This document shows, piece by piece, positions 35,833 through 45,890 of a stretch of DNA of 54,893 nucleotides (position 1 is the first letter of the stretch; the number at the start of each line of letters is the position of its first letter). Source of the stretch: Methylobacter sp. (GTDB lineage: Bacteria > Pseudomonadota > Gammaproteobacteria > Methylococcales > Methylomonadaceae); NCBI RefSeq assembly GCF_030680395.1, contig NZ_JAUXVR010000038.1:1-54893 (forward strand), in the 5' to 3' direction. Below the pieces are notes generated by a model. It searched no databases. It was not told the DNA's origin and worked only from the letters and a program-made list of their open reading frames with translations. A program made the position numbers and the translations under genes.

Positions 35833-37074
35833 ATGTCATTTTTGTTCAAGCGTCCGGGCATTACTATTAACAAGCATATTTTATTGGCTGTCAGCGGCGG
35901 TATTGCCGCTTACAAGTCGGCCGAATTGGTCAGGCTGTTGCGAAAACGAGGCGCCAAAGTGCGTGTGGTGATGACCCGCTCAGCCATGCAGTTTGTTAGT
36001 CCGCTGACCTTTCAGGCGCTTTCCGGCAATCCGGTGCATAGCGAATTGCTTGATGCGGATGAAGAGCATGCGATGGGGCATATCAATCTGGCGCGCTGGG
36101 CTGATGTATTGATTATTGCTCCGGCAACGGCCAATACCCTTGCAAAATGCAGTCACGGTCTGGCTGATGACTTATTGTCAACACTCTACCTGGCTGCAAC
36201 CTGCCCTGTTTATGTTGCCCCGGCCATGAATCAGGCCATGTGGCATAAAACGGTCACTCAGGAAAACATTCAAAAACTCAAAAGCCACGGCGTTATTGTT
36301 ATCGGCCCGGAACAGGGCGATCAGGCTTGCGGCGAAACCGGCTTCGGCAGAATGTCCGAACCTCTGGACATTTGCAACCGTTTAATGGATGAACCGGCAA
36401 CACAGTGTTTAAGCGGGCTTAAGGTTTTAATCAGCGCCGGTCCCACTCGCGAACCTTTAGATCCGGTACGCTACATCACCAATCGCAGTTCAGGAAAAAT
36501 GGGCTATGCGCTTGCCAACGCCGCATTAAAAGCGGGCGCCAAAGTTACGCTGGTCAGCGGCCCGGTTATGCTTTCCGCTCCTGATAATACAGACTTTTTC
36601 AGCGTAGAAACAGCGGCGCAAATGCATGCGGCGGTTATCGCCAAAGCCCCGGATCATGATATTTACATCGGTGCGGCGGCGGTTGCCGATTACAGTCCCA
36701 TGCACATGGAAAAAGAAAAAATAAAAAAACAGGCCGACCAAACCACGCTGACGCTGCAAAAAACCAGAGATATTCTAGCGGAAGTTGCGCAACTCACTAC
36801 CCGCCCGTTCACGGTCGGATTCGCAGCAGAAACGCATGATCTTGAAAAATACGCCCAAGACAAATTGACACAAAAAAATCTGGATATGATAGCGGCAAAC
36901 TGGGTCGGTCGTGATCTGGGCGGCTTTGATAGCGAGCAAAATGCATTGCAGGTATTCTGGAAAAACGGTCAAAAAGCCCTGGCAATGACTGACAAAAATC
37001 AACTAGCCGAACAACTAATCGGTTTAATCGCAGAGAGAATGGACTATGAAAGGCACCACAAAAATACAGCTTAA
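35833..37074 (+). CDS. coaBC: phosphopantothenoylcysteine decarboxylase / synthase
   Basis: Bifunctional coenzyme A enzyme: CoaB joins cysteine to phosphopantothenate and CoaC decarboxylates the product. The 413 residues show the flavoprotein start ([21 protein letters not shown]), [19 protein letters not shown] and the catalytic-Cys segment [16 protein letters not shown] near residue 165 in the CoaC half. The CoaB half has [21 protein letters not shown], then [12 protein letters not shown], then [12 protein letters not shown], with the KIKK lysines. It overlaps dut by 29 bp, typical of the coaBC-dut arrangement. Confidence 0.96.
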   Translation: MSFLFKRPGITINKHILLAVSGGIAAYKSAELVRLLRKRGAKVRVVMTRSAMQFVSPLTFQALSGNPVHSELLDADEEHAMGHINLARWADVLIIAPATANTLAKCSHGLADDLLSTLYLAATCPVYVAPAMNQAMWHKTVTQENIQKLKSHGVIVIGPEQGDQACGETGFGRMSEPLDICNRLMDEPATQCLSGLKVLISAGPTREPLDPVRYITNRSSGKMGYALANAALKAGAKVTLVSGPVMLSAPDNTDFFSVETAAQMHAAVIAKAPDHDIYIGAAAVADYSPMHMEKEKIKKQADQTTLTLQKTRDILAEVAQLTTRPFTVGFAAETHDLEKYAQDKLTQKNLDMIAANWVGRDLGGFDSEQNALQVFWKNGQKALAMTDKNQLAEQLIGLIAERMDYERHHKNTA

Positions 37075-37510
37075 AATTCTGGACGGTCGTTTAGGCAAAG
37101 ACATTCCGCTACCTGAATATGCAACATCAGGATCGGCGGGTTTGGATTTACGCGCCTGCCTGGATGAGCCGGTCGAGTTAAAACCGGGAGAAACGCTGTT
37201 AATTCCAACCGGTCTGGCTATCCATATCGATGACCATCAGTTAGCTGCCGTTTTATTGCCCAGATCCGGTCTGGGGCATAAACACGGCATCGTGTTGGGT
37301 AACCTGGTCGGGCTGATCGATTCGGATTATCAAGGGCAGGTCTTCGTCTCCTGCTGGAACCGGGGCGACACCGCTTTTACCATTAATATCGGCGAGCGCA
37401 TCGCCCAAATGATTTTTGTGCCGGTGGTGCAGGTGGAATTCGAACAAGTCGCCGAGTTTGATCAAAGTTTGCGCGGCTCCGGCGGCTTTGGTCATACGGG
37501 TCGCCATTAA
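37046..37510 (+). CDS. dut: dUTP pyrophosphatase
   Basis: Hydrolyses dUTP to dUMP, keeping uracil out of DNA. Trimeric enzyme of 154 residues with the five dUTPase motifs in order: [41 protein letters not shown], then [12 protein letters not shown], and the C-terminal flexible arm [12 protein letters not shown]. All catalytic residues, including the Asp in motif 3, are seen. The start overlaps the end of coaBC. The next gene, algC, starts 28 bp after its stop. Confidence 0.97.
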   Translation: MKGTTKIQLKILDGRLGKDIPLPEYATSGSAGLDLRACLDEPVELKPGETLLIPTGLAIHIDDHQLAAVLLPRSGLGHKHGIVLGNLVGLIDSDYQGQVFVSCWNRGDTAFTINIGERIAQMIFVPVVQVEFEQVAEFDQSLRGSGGFGHTGRH

Positions 37511-37538
37511 GCCGTTTTTCTTTTATAGAGACATAAAC

Positions 37539-40175
37539 ATGATACGACTATTTTCTTTACTGTCAGCGTTTGCTGTTTTAATGGTTTTAACTGCCGGCGC
37601 CGGTGTTTACTGGATCAGTGCGACCCAAATCACGCAATCAAAGCAGGACTCAACAGCGGCTGTTGCAAAAAGCGTCGCATTGGGCATAACGGCACAGGTA
37701 AATCTGCTAATCGACACCTTGGAGAAAATGAGCCGGGATCCCGAGGTGTTGGCTGCAGTTACCAGTGCGGATACGGCTCAATTAACCACCGTGTCCGCAA
37801 AGCTTGAAAAGCATTTGTCCGGCATTCTGAAGGTCAGACTGTTATTACCCGGTGTCAGCGAACTTGATGACAAAAGCGTACCCAAAATGGGTTATGCCGA
37901 TCTGGACATGGTACGGGAGACATTTACCAAAAACCAACTACCGGCAATACAAGGCGATACCGGACCTGACAGACATCTGGCGATAACCCGTAGAATTATG
38001 CAGAATGATCAGGTGGTCGGCGTTATTCTGGCCAGCTTAAACTATGATTTTATTAGTAAAATCGTACAGGCAGCGGAGCTAAAAGGCGGGCATCTTGAAT
38101 TGAGACAAGCGGCATTGGTGTTAGGCGCTGCCGGTGAACCGGCCGGTGCAGAACAGCAAAACGATGATACGCAAGTACAAGTAGCCAATACCGGCTGGCA
38201 ACTGCATTACCGGTATGGCGACAGTGCAAATTTCGGCGGACTGGCTGTCATTATCGGCATAGTTGTTCTCCCCGCCTTGCTGACGCTGCTGGCTTTTTTT
38301 ATGGGATACCGGAAGCTTTCAACTCTGCTGTCGCAAGACCTGGGCAGTGTGCTAAAAGCCTGCAAGGACATGATGACTAATAAACGACAGGCGACCTACC
38401 CTGTTAAGTTATCTGAAATAAACCGCGTTATTTCAACGCTGGTGCAGTTTAAACGGGTTATGGATAATCAGGACAGCGACATAACCAGCGATAATGACAG
38501 TGTCGGAATGGGCGGTTTTTTTGATGACTTCGATGACGCCGTGACCACGGCTGCTCCCGACAGCCTTGCGGTATTTCCTTCATCCCTGGCGGTTAAACCA
38601 ACAGCTACGCCTCCCGGAACGGAAGAAGTTATGACCCCAAGAATGGGGGAAAAAGCAGGTGCCGAGGTCGAGCGGCCGCCTAAAGCACAAACCGGCAGCG
38701 TTAATTTTAATAAACCGGCTATCATAACCAGTAAACCGGAAGTCGTTGAAAAAACCGTACCGGATTTTTTTGACATGCCCATTTCCATAAAAAAAACGGC
38801 TGACACAGGCATTATCTTCAGGGCTTATGACATCCGGGGCATAGTCGGCAAAACGCTGACTAAGGAGGTGGTTTACGATATTGGCCGTGCGCTGGGCACT
38901 CAGGCTAAAGAGTATGGCTGTAAAACAATGGTAGTCGGCCGTGATGGAAGAACCTCCAGCCCTGCGCTGGCGGAAGCCCTGTCTAAAGGAGTTATTGCAA
39001 CCGGACTCAATGTGCTGGATATAGGCATGGTGCCTACGCCGGTGCTTTATTTTGTGGCAAGACACACCGAAGGGCGTTCCGGGGTGATGATTACCGGCAG
39101 CCATAACCCCCCCGATTATAACGGCCTGAAAATGGTCATCAACGGCGAAACGCTGGCCGACGAAAGAATCCAGCAACTTAAGACCTGCATTGATAATCAG
39201 GCCTATGCCGCAAGCAAACCCGGCAGTATCGAACAGAACAGCCACTTCAGCAATGAATACATCGGCGTTATTTCTGAGGATATACATATCGCCAGACCGA
39301 TGACCGTTGTGCTGGACTGCGGCAACGGCGTTGCCGGCGAACTGGGGCCCATGCTGCTGAAAACACTGGGCTGCGAAGTCAAGGAACTGTTCTGCGACAT
39401 CGACGGCACGTTTCCTAATCACCATCCTGATCCCAGTAATCCGAAGAACCTGAGCGAATTGATTGCAACGGTCAAACATTACAAGGCTGACATAGGCATC
39501 GCTTTTGACGGCGATGGCGACCGTTTGGGCGTTGTCGATTCAAACGGAAAAATCATCTGGCCGGACAGACAAATGATGCTGTTTGCCAAAGATGTGCTGA
39601 CAGGAAAACCCGGCTCGGAAATCATTTACGATGTGAAATGTACCCGTCATCTACCCGATCAAATCATAAAATACGGCGGCAGGCCGACCCTATGGAAAAC
39701 CGGGCATTCGTTGATGAAAGCAAAGCTTAAGGAAACCGGCGCCAAGTTGGCCGGCGAGATGAGCGGACATATTTTCTTTAATGATCGCTGGTTCGGTTTT
39801 GATGATGCCTTATATTCGGCTGCGCGTTTACTTGAAATACTGTCCCGCGACGCGCGCACCAGCGCCGAAATATTTGCCGATTTTCCCGATAGCATCAACA
39901 CCCCGGAACTGAATGTCGCACTGGAAGACGGCGAAAATTTCGCTTTTATGGACGGCCTGTTTGCTGCCGCCCATTTTAGCGACGGCAAAATCACCGATAT
40001 AGACGGAATGCGCGTCGACTTCCCGGACGGCTGGGGACTGGTGAGGGCATCAAACACAACACCGTCACTGGTTATTCGTTTTGAGGCCGATTCGGAAGCC
40101 GCAATGAACCGTATTCAGGAGCAATTCAGACAACTTATGAAAAAAATCAAACCTGACATTGTTTTGCCTTTTTAA
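37539..40175 (+). CDS. algC: phosphomannomutase/phosphoglucomutase with membrane sensor-like N-terminus
   Basis: Interconverts mannose-6-P and mannose-1-P (also the glucose forms), feeding ManC. The ATG at 37539 gives MIRLFSLLSAFAVLMVLTAG, a membrane helix; an upstream open extension lies inside dut. The 878-residue protein has a periplasmic-type N-terminal region between two hydrophobic helices (near residues 5-25 and 230-255), a low-complexity linker, then the alpha-D-phosphohexomutase from about residue 425. Its motifs are ITGSHNPPDYNGLKM (phosphoserine) and IAFDGDGDRLGVVD (metal). Pseudomonas AlgC annotations also show long N-terminal forms of similar size. The dut-algC order is conserved in Pseudomonas. 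Confidence 0.92.
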   Translation: MIRLFSLLSAFAVLMVLTAGAGVYWISATQITQSKQDSTAAVAKSVALGITAQVNLLIDTLEKMSRDPEVLAAVTSADTAQLTTVSAKLEKHLSGILKVRLLLPGVSELDDKSVPKMGYADLDMVRETFTKNQLPAIQGDTGPDRHLAITRRIMQNDQVVGVILASLNYDFISKIVQAAELKGGHLELRQAALVLGAAGEPAGAEQQNDDTQVQVANTGWQLHYRYGDSANFGGLAVIIGIVVLPALLTLLAFFMGYRKLSTLLSQDLGSVLKACKDMMTNKRQATYPVKLSEINRVISTLVQFKRVMDNQDSDITSDNDSVGMGGFFDDFDDAVTTAAPDSLAVFPSSLAVKPTATPPGTEEVMTPRMGEKAGAEVERPPKAQTGSVNFNKPAIITSKPEVVEKTVPDFFDMPISIKKTADTGIIFRAYDIRGIVGKTLTKEVVYDIGRALGTQAKEYGCKTMVVGRDGRTSSPALAEALSKGVIATGLNVLDIGMVPTPVLYFVARHTEGRSGVMITGSHNPPDYNGLKMVINGETLADERIQQLKTCIDNQAYAASKPGSIEQNSHFSNEYIGVISEDIHIARPMTVVLDCGNGVAGELGPMLLKTLGCEVKELFCDIDGTFPNHHPDPSNPKNLSELIATVKHYKADIGIAFDGDGDRLGVVDSNGKIIWPDRQMMLFAKDVLTGKPGSEIIYDVKCTRHLPDQIIKYGGRPTLWKTGHSLMKAKLKETGAKLAGEMSGHIFFNDRWFGFDDALYSAARLLEILSRDARTSAEIFADFPDSINTPELNVALEDGENFAFMDGLFAAAHFSDGKITDIDGMRVDFPDGWGLVRASNTTPSLVIRFEADSEAAMNRIQEQFRQLMKKIKPDIVLPF

Positions 40176-40313
40176 TAAACAGGCAAAATTGTATCGCCGG
40201 AAAAACCCTATAAAGACAAAGTTAAATACCGTGCCGCCCGGTTTCTTGTACAATGGTATTACTATAATAAAATAGTGGTTTATATATCCAGCTTCTTACT
40301 CCAGGAAAAAATA

Positions 40314-40709
40314 ATGAAAAAAACAAAACTATTGCTTTCGCTATCCTTGTTGTTTGGCTTGTCAAGCACGGCCTTATTTGCCGCCCCCCTGACTTCCAAT
40401 AAAGACATCATCGGCAGTTGGTTTCTGGAATATACAAAAAAATCGCCGGAAGATGCCGAGACAAAACTTATGGGCATGACTTGGGTGCTTGATAACAGCC
40501 AAGTGACCCAAAAGGACATTCCTCAAGTTAGAGGCAATCCCTATAATGCGCCCGCAGTTGACTATGTTGTTGAAGATGGCACCTTAAAAATCAGCATACT
40601 GGGCAGAGCAGGCAAATTCGATGTTTATTCGTTAGTGGAAAAAACCGATACGGCTATGGTACTTAAAGATAATAAATACGGCACCTACATGTATTTTACC
40701 AAAAAATAA
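40314..40709 (+). CDS. small secreted protein of unknown function
   Basis: The ATG at 40314 gives a clean Sec signal peptide (MKKTKLLLSLSLLFGLSSTA, cleavage likely after LFA near residue 23) with a CAGGAAAAAATA leader; the upstream frame start at 40275 lacks this. The mature part of about 108 residues begins DIIGSWFLEYT and contains the strand-rich YVVEDGTLKISILGRAGKFDVYSL, like small lipocalin-type or DUF4488-like beta proteins. No Cys residues are seen in the mature part. It probably resides in the periplasm. A large hairpin follows the stop. Confidence 0.7.
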   Translation: MKKTKLLLSLSLLFGLSSTALFAAPLTSNKDIIGSWFLEYTKKSPEDAETKLMGMTWVLDNSQVTQKDIPQVRGNPYNAPAVDYVVEDGTLKISILGRAGKFDVYSLVEKTDTAMVLKDNKYGTYMYFTKK

Positions 40710-40723
40710 GTACCTCTTCCGCC

Positions 40724-40765
40724 TGTCGGGACTTACGCGTCTAAGCAGACCTGTAAGTCCCGACA
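40724..40765. repeat. REP-like long hairpin with GTCGGG ends
   Basis: TGTCGGGACTTAC (40724-40736) and GTAAGTCCCGACA (40753-40765) are perfect 13-bp arms. Inner GTCT/AGAC pairs flank an AAGC loop. It lies 15 bp after a stop codon but has no T tract. The GTCGGG core is shared with hairpins near 30.6, 45.8 and 45.9 kb. The rest of the 310-bp gap up to argS shows nothing recognisable. Confidence 0.75.
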
Positions 40766-41019
40766 CATCGCTACGCTGCTCCATACATTGCTCTACCTCG
40801 GCAACTGTCGCCTTCCTTTCTTATAGTCGTAACTGCTGCATTCACGCAATTGTCGGTACATCACACACTCCGTTTTCATCACGGACAGCACAGGCAAAAA
40901 GCCGCGTTGATCACTGCGTTAGCCGGCGAATTGGCATTGATTTTGTTTGGATGGATAATCGAATGATTTTAATGGATAATGCACGTCTGTTTACTTGATC
41001 TAACCTACGCAGTGAAGCA

Positions 41020-42780
41020 ATGAAAAAAAAGATAGAGGAACTTATCCTGCAAGCCGTTGAAACACTCAAATCAGACGGTGTTCTCGCTCAGGAAATTATC
41101 CCAAATATTACTATTGACCGCACCCGTGACGCACAACACGGCGATTTCGCGTCGAATCTGGCATTAATGCTGGCGAAACAGGTCAATACAAACCCGCGCC
41201 AGCTGGCTGAAAAGCTGATTGCCGCACTGCCCCAAGACGCCGCAATTATTAAAGTTGAACTGGCCGGCCCCGGCTTTATCAATTTCTTTATCGATCCCAA
41301 CTCCCAATATCGGATTATCAAGCAAATTCACGACGAAGGCCGGAAGTTTGGCTTAAGCAATATCGGTGCCGGTAAAAAAGTTCAGGTCGAGTTCGTTTCC
41401 GCCAATCCTACCGGGCCTTTGCATGTGGGCCATGGCCGTGGAGCCGCCTACGGCTCTGCGGTTGCCGATTTATTGCAGGCAGTCGGCTTTGACGTGTATC
41501 GCGAATATTATGTCAATGATGCCGGTCGGCAGATGGATATACTCGCCACTAGTATCTGGCTGAGATACCTGGAAGAATGCGGCGAAGTCGTGCATTTTCC
41601 CTGCAACGGTTATCGAGGCGAATATGTACGCGAAATTGCCAACGACATTCATAACAACGCCAACAATGAATATCGCAGACCGGTAGAGCTGGTATTTGAA
41701 GACATTCCGCTCGATGAACCCGTGGGCGGCGATAAGGAAGAACATATCGATGCGCTGATAGCTCGCGCCAAGACCTTGCTGGGAGCCTCGTTATATCAGG
41801 ACTTTTTTCAAATCGGCTTGAACAACATCCTGGAAGACATCAAGATCGACTTAAGCGAGTTTGGCGTTGACTATCAGGAATGGTTTTCAGAACGCCGGCT
41901 GATGGACGACGGGTCGGTGGAAAAAGCCCTGGAACGCTTACGTGTCGGTGGTCATCTTTATCAAAAGGATGGCGCGACCTGGTTTGCCTGCGCCGATTTA
42001 GGCGACGAGAAAGACCGGGTGGTTGTCCGCGAGAATGGTCAATCCACCTATTTTGCGTCCGATATTGCCTACCACATGAACAAGCTGGATCGCGGTTTTG
42101 ACCAGATTATCAACATTTGGGGAGCCGATCATCATGGCTACATTCCCCGAGTCAGAGCCGCCATTCAGGCCTTAGGCGCTGATGTATCCAAATTAAAAGT
42201 GCTGCTGGTACAGTTTGCCTCGCTTTATCGCGGCGAAGAAAAAGTACAAATGTCGACCCGATCCGGTGAATTTGTCACCTTGCGGCAATTGCGTAATGAA
42301 GTCGGTAAAGACGCAGCACGCTTCTTTTATGTGATGCGCAGATCCGAACAGCACATGGATTTCGACCTGAAACTGGCGACCTCCAAATCCAACGAAAACC
42401 CGGTCTTTTATGTGCAGTATGCTTACGCCAGAGTATGCAGCGTATTGCGTCAACTGGATGAAAAAAACGGGGTAAGGGATTTGCTGCTGGGCATGGAAAA
42501 TCTGGCACTGTTAACCGAAGAGCACGAAACCAATCTGCTGGGAACACTGGCGCGCTACCCTGAAGTGCTGGAGCGTGCTGCGTTACAGTACGAGCCGCAT
42601 CAGCTGATTCAATACCTGCGCGAATTGGCAAACGAGTTTCATACTTACTACAACGCGCATCAATTTCTTGTCGATGATGCAAAAATTCGTAATGCAAGGC
42701 TCAATTTGATTTGCGCAGTGAAACAGATATTGGCAAACGGCTTGGGCTTGCTGAATATCAACACACCTGAAGCAATGTAA
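41020..42780 (+). CDS. argS: arginyl-tRNA synthetase
   Basis: Class I synthetase that charges tRNA-Arg. Of 586 residues, the N-terminal Add-1 domain comes first ([22 protein letters not shown]). The HIGH motif lies in [21 protein letters not shown] near residue 126, and [16 protein letters not shown] near 409 is the KMSKS-loop region, in which the usual second Lys is replaced, as in many ArgRS. The anticodon-binding DALR domain ends with [21 protein letters not shown]. Length matches the family. The next gene starts 2 bp after the stop. Confidence 0.97.
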   Translation: MKKKIEELILQAVETLKSDGVLAQEIIPNITIDRTRDAQHGDFASNLALMLAKQVNTNPRQLAEKLIAALPQDAAIIKVELAGPGFINFFIDPNSQYRIIKQIHDEGRKFGLSNIGAGKKVQVEFVSANPTGPLHVGHGRGAAYGSAVADLLQAVGFDVYREYYVNDAGRQMDILATSIWLRYLEECGEVVHFPCNGYRGEYVREIANDIHNNANNEYRRPVELVFEDIPLDEPVGGDKEEHIDALIARAKTLLGASLYQDFFQIGLNNILEDIKIDLSEFGVDYQEWFSERRLMDDGSVEKALERLRVGGHLYQKDGATWFACADLGDEKDRVVVRENGQSTYFASDIAYHMNKLDRGFDQIINIWGADHHGYIPRVRAAIQALGADVSKLKVLLVQFASLYRGEEKVQMSTRSGEFVTLRQLRNEVGKDAARFFYVMRRSEQHMDFDLKLATSKSNENPVFYVQYAYARVCSVLRQLDEKNGVRDLLLGMENLALLTEEHETNLLGTLARYPEVLERAALQYEPHQLIQYLRELANEFHTYYNAHQFLVDDAKIRNARLNLICAVKQILANGLGLLNINTPEAM

Positions 42781-42781
42781 A

Positions 42782-43384
42782 ATGGCTAAAGACTACAAAC
42801 ATAGAACGCAGAATAAGAACGCCGCGTCGTACAGACAAAACTCAGGCCAACAAAAAAGCCTGGGGCTGTGGCGATGGATGCTGATTACCGCATCGATTAT
42901 TTCGTTTGTAGTCTTTCTGGTTTATTTGCGCAGCACCGGATCGAAACAAATAACGCCTCAGCCGAACATGCCGACCAAGACTGAAGAAGTCAAAGTTGAA
43001 GCGCCCACGCAGGAGAAAAAGCCCGATCTGGGGCCGGTGCTGCCGCAATTTGATTTTTATACCATCCTGCCGGAAAAAGAAGTCATCGTGCCGGATTACG
43101 AAATTAATACCCGCGCCAGAGAAGAACGGGTAGGTCAGGCAAAAACCGCCAGTTATATTTTGCAGGCCGGTTCGTTCCGGGAATTTAAAGATGCCGACAG
43201 CTTAAGAGCCAAGCTGGCTTTAATGGGGATTGAATCCAAAGTTGAGAAGGCAAAAATCGGCAATGTGATCTGGAATCGGGTCAAGATGGGCCCTTACACC
43301 CAAATGACCAGCGTTAGCACCATTAGAAGTCGATTAAGGGAAAACGGCATAGATGCGGTCGTTATGGAAATTAACCATAAATAA
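42782..43384 (+). CDS. SPOR-domain membrane protein, FtsN-like
   Basis: A 200-residue bitopic protein: a basic cytoplasmic tail (1-28), one membrane helix (WRWMLITASIISFVVFLVYL, 30-50), a Pro/Lys/Glu-rich periplasmic linker (55-105), and a C-terminal SPOR domain. The SPOR part is SYILQAGSFREFKDADSLRAK through MGPYTQMTSVSTIRSRLREN, with the family's Q-x-G-S-F start. SPOR domains bind denuded septal peptidoglycan, so it probably acts at the division site. An ftsN-like gene directly after argS is common in gammaproteobacteria. It is smaller than E. coli FtsN. Confidence 0.9.
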   Translation: MAKDYKHRTQNKNAASYRQNSGQQKSLGLWRWMLITASIISFVVFLVYLRSTGSKQITPQPNMPTKTEEVKVEAPTQEKKPDLGPVLPQFDFYTILPEKEVIVPDYEINTRAREERVGQAKTASYILQAGSFREFKDADSLRAKLALMGIESKVEKAKIGNVIWNRVKMGPYTQMTSVSTIRSRLRENGIDAVVMEINHK

Positions 43385-43406
43385 AAACCCGGTAGACCTA
43401 TCTATT

Positions 43407-43799
43407 TTATTCTGTTGTTTTACCATCAAAATGTTCGTTGTCGGCCTCTGCGTCGTCGCGGGTATGATGGACAACGCCGTCCCGATGATGCGGCGGCGCA
43501 TACAGCGTATAAAGCTTTAGCGGAACACTGCCGGTATTAATGATATTGTGATTCATCCCGGCCGGAACGATTATCGCGAAACCCTCCCGAATGGGGGTCC
43601 GAACGCCATCGAGAACCACCTCGCCGGTCCCCTCCTCTACGCGAAAAAACTGGTCGAGCTTGTGGACTTCCGCACCGATCTCTTCCTTCGGCTTTAACGC
43701 CATCACCACGAGCTGGCAGTGTTTTGCCGTATAAAGCACTTGGCGAAACTCCTCATTCTTGACAGTAATATCTTCGATATTCTGCACAAATCCTTTCAT
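43407..43799 (-). CDS. small cupin-domain protein
   Basis: The ATG at 43799 has a GAGGATTCGTT leader and starts MKGFVQNIEDITVKNEEFRQ, for 130 residues; the 27-codon upstream extension is not family-like. One cupin barrel is seen: LVVMALKPKEEIGAEVHKLDQF (motif 1 with Glu/His), GEVVLDGVRTPIREGFAIIVPAGMNHNIIN (split across motif 2: PAGMNHN) and YTLYAPPHHRDGVVH. Several His residues near the C-terminus could bind metal. Members of this group are annotated as cupin or mannose-6-phosphate isomerase-like proteins of unknown substrate. It stands alone. Confidence 0.85.
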   Translation of the reverse strand: MKGFVQNIEDITVKNEEFRQVLYTAKHCQLVVMALKPKEEIGAEVHKLDQFFRVEEGTGEVVLDGVRTPIREGFAIIVPAGMNHNIINTGSVPLKLYTLYAPPHHRDGVVHHTRDDAEADNEHFDGKTTE

Positions 43800-43974
43800 A
43801 ACGAATCCTCTTTTGTTTTGTCTGATAGGTGGTAATACTGCGGCCTTAACCGCGCACTGAGCGAGAGCCGAAACAAACAACAGAGTAGGCTCGCGGGCTT
43901 CGGCTTCGCTCAGCCAAACGTTATTTTGACAGCCCTTTCGTTAAGTCAAAGCATGGAGCTGACGCATTTGTTTA

Positions 43975-44226
43975 TCACATGGGTGGAGTTGTCGTCCATT
44001 CCTTCATCGCTTGATCGCCCGGGCGATCTACTTTAACCTTGCCTCCTTCGGTTGAGGTTACCCAGCTTAGCGGAATGTAATGGTGCTGCCCGGTCTTATC
44101 TTTAGTCAACTTGATGGCATCTTCCCCTTCCATATGATCGACAGTGGCAAACTGACCGTCTTGAGAACAGACAACAGGCATATCAGGTTTAATTGTGTCG
44201 GTGTTAATCATTGTGTTGGTAGTCAT
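43975..44226 (-). CDS. DUF2171-like small protein
   Basis: An 83-residue protein with an AGGAGCAAGACT leader. The pattern IKPDMPVVCSQDGQFATVDHMEGEDAIKLTKD (seen in pieces: MPVVCSQDG and VDHMEGEDAIKL) followed by HHYIPLSWVTSTEGGKVKVD matches DUF2171, small proteins with a PRC-barrel-like strand order. Function is unknown, and members are often stress-related in annotation only. It is monocistronic. The 375-bp gap that follows to the Uma2 gene (44227-44601) shows no feature I can name. Confidence 0.75.
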   Translation of the reverse strand: MTTNTMINTDTIKPDMPVVCSQDGQFATVDHMEGEDAIKLTKDKTGQHHYIPLSWVTSTEGGKVKVDRPGDQAMKEWTTTPPM

Positions 44227-44601
44227 AGTCTTGCTCCTGTTAGCTCAATCTGAGCGGGTTGTAGGGTTCATTATTGGTCAGCGATTCAGCCAAGATTATC
44301 GGATTTATTGTTAGCGTTTAATAGATAAGCTAACTATCTCTAATCTCCTTGCCTGTATTTTAAATTTATACCTCTAACCAAAATCCGTCTGTGCGATTAC
44401 ACACATAGAAAATCACTCTCGCCCTATTTGCTCCCCATATTTTATTCAGGCCTTTCCCGGTAAGATGGCCCGTCGCGCTCTTTTCGAAGCCTAATAAAGA
44501 AGCAAACAGTTTGAAGCCCCAAAATAGTGCCTGGAGCATATAGGCTGTGTTATGCTTTTTTAATCGCTACCGGTCCGCATAAAATACACGAGGAAACTGA
44601 T

Positions 44602-45192
44602 ATGGGTTTGGCATTAAAAGATAATCAACACCATTGTTACGGCGATTATCTGACCTGGCCTGATGATAGCCGCTACGAGCTGATTGATGGCAGCGCCTAT
44701 GCGATGTCTCCGGCTCCCGATCTGGCGCATCAGGATGTGGCAGGAGAAATTTATCGGCAGGCGGCTAATATTCTAAACGGGAAACCGTGCCGTGCTTTCA
44801 TTGCGCCGGTCGATGTCCGACTGCCTAAACAGAATGAAGCGGATGAAAGCATCGATACCGTCGTGCAGCCTGACGTATTGGTGGTCTGCGACAGCAGCAA
44901 ACTGGATAGGCGCGGCGTGCGCGGTGCGCCGGACTGGATCGTGGAAGTGTTGTCGCCGTCCACGGCCGGTCACGATCAAATCAAAAAACGCAGTCTTTAC
45001 GAACACCATGGCGTCAAAGAATACTGGTTGATTCACCCGATTGATCGGGTGCTGACCGTTTACCGGTTGATCGACGGCGAATACGGCAAACCCGAACTGT
45101 ACGAACTAACCGGCGAAACCCAGGTCGGCGTGTTGCCGGATATCGTGATTCGATGGGATGAATTAGTTACGCGCTTGCCGGTTGATTATTGA
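44602..45192 (+). CDS. Uma2-family nuclease-like protein (DUF820)
   Basis: The ATG at 44602 has CACGAGGAAACTGAT before it and gives a 196-residue protein. Uma2/DUF820 proteins have a PD-(D/E)xK-type restriction endonuclease fold. The core is visible: DDSRYELIDGSAYAMSPAP near residue 18 (the E of the fold), QPDVLVVCDSSKLD near 90 (Asp), DWIVEVLSPSTAGHDQIKKRSLYEH near 110 (E-x-x-x-S and the Lys), and VKEYWLIHP. The biological substrate of the family is unknown; copies are numerous in cyanobacteria and scattered in proteobacteria. No partner gene is adjacent. Confidence 0.88.
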   Translation: MGLALKDNQHHCYGDYLTWPDDSRYELIDGSAYAMSPAPDLAHQDVAGEIYRQAANILNGKPCRAFIAPVDVRLPKQNEADESIDTVVQPDVLVVCDSSKLDRRGVRGAPDWIVEVLSPSTAGHDQIKKRSLYEHHGVKEYWLIHPIDRVLTVYRLIDGEYGKPELYELTGETQVGVLPDIVIRWDELVTRLPVDY

Positions 45193-45231
45193 TGATTGAC
45201 CGCCACGGTACATACAGCGTACCAGCTTGAG

Positions 45232-45771
45232 TTATTCCCCATAAGTATCCCCCTCCTCAACTCCCGGAAGCGCCTCCCAATTTGGCGGATAAAACCCAAG
45301 GCGAAGAAAGCGGTGAAAGCTTGAATGAGGCCACGCACCGGGATCGGATGCCAAGCCATGTTTCACCGGATTCCAATGGATGTAATCGCAATGTTTTTCG
45401 AAGTCACGGTCATCCCTGATTTGGTGTTCCCAATAGCGCGGCTGCCAAATGGTTTGCGCCCGTTTACGTCGTTGTGCCGGAGAGGGCGGTGATTTCAAAG
45501 CATCCGGGCAACGGCGAGTGAAGTAGTTTTTGATTGCATTCCAGCGCATCGGATAATCATGGTCGTCCGGCGGCAATGTCCAAATGCAATGCAGGTGTTC
45601 CGGCAGCAGCACAAAGGCATCAATGGTGAAAGGATGAGCCGATTTAACGGTTCGGAACGCCGTCCGCAACAATTCGACATTGTCCGGTTCAGAGAGACAT
45701 TTACGCCGACGAAAAGTCACGACAGTGAAAAAATAAGTGCCGCCGGGAGTTTTAGCGCGACGATATTGCAT
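45232..45771 (-). CDS. REP-associated tyrosine transposase (RAYT)
   Basis: Single-strand HUH-type nuclease of the IS200/IS605 (Y1) superfamily, domesticated to handle REP palindromes. The ATG at 45771 starts MQYRRAKTPGGTYFFTVVTF, the family N-terminus, for 179 residues; an upstream extension into the REP region is not family-like. The HUH metal motif is in FVLLPEHLHCIWTLP (H-L-H) near residue 52. DFEKHCDYIHWNPVKHGL near 130 carries the catalytic Tyr helix, and the C-terminal WPHSSFHRF is typical. GTCGGG-ended hairpins at 45793 and 45891 lie just upstream, as expected for RAYT-REP pairs. Confidence 0.92.
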   Translation of the reverse strand: MQYRRAKTPGGTYFFTVVTFRRRKCLSEPDNVELLRTAFRTVKSAHPFTIDAFVLLPEHLHCIWTLPPDDHDYPMRWNAIKNYFTRRCPDALKSPPSPAQRRKRAQTIWQPRYWEHQIRDDRDFEKHCDYIHWNPVKHGLASDPGAWPHSSFHRFLRLGFYPPNWEALPGVEEGDTYGE

Positions 45772-45792
45772 GATAACGATTCCCAAATGTAG

Positions 45793-45821
45793 GTCGGGCA
45801 ACAGCTTTTTCGTTGCCCGAC
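45793..45821. repeat. REP-like hairpin beside the RAYT gene
   Basis: Arms GTCGGGCAAC (45793-45802) and GTTGCCCGAC (45812-45821) are perfect, with a 9-nt loop. It is preceded by TGTAG, giving the GTAGGTCGGGC form. It lies 21 bp upstream of the RAYT start. Confidence 0.8.
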
Positions 45822-45890
45822 ATTTTAGCACCCGAAATGCAGAGGCGGGGGTCAAATCCGAAGTTCGTCATTCCCTTGAAGCTCGGAATT

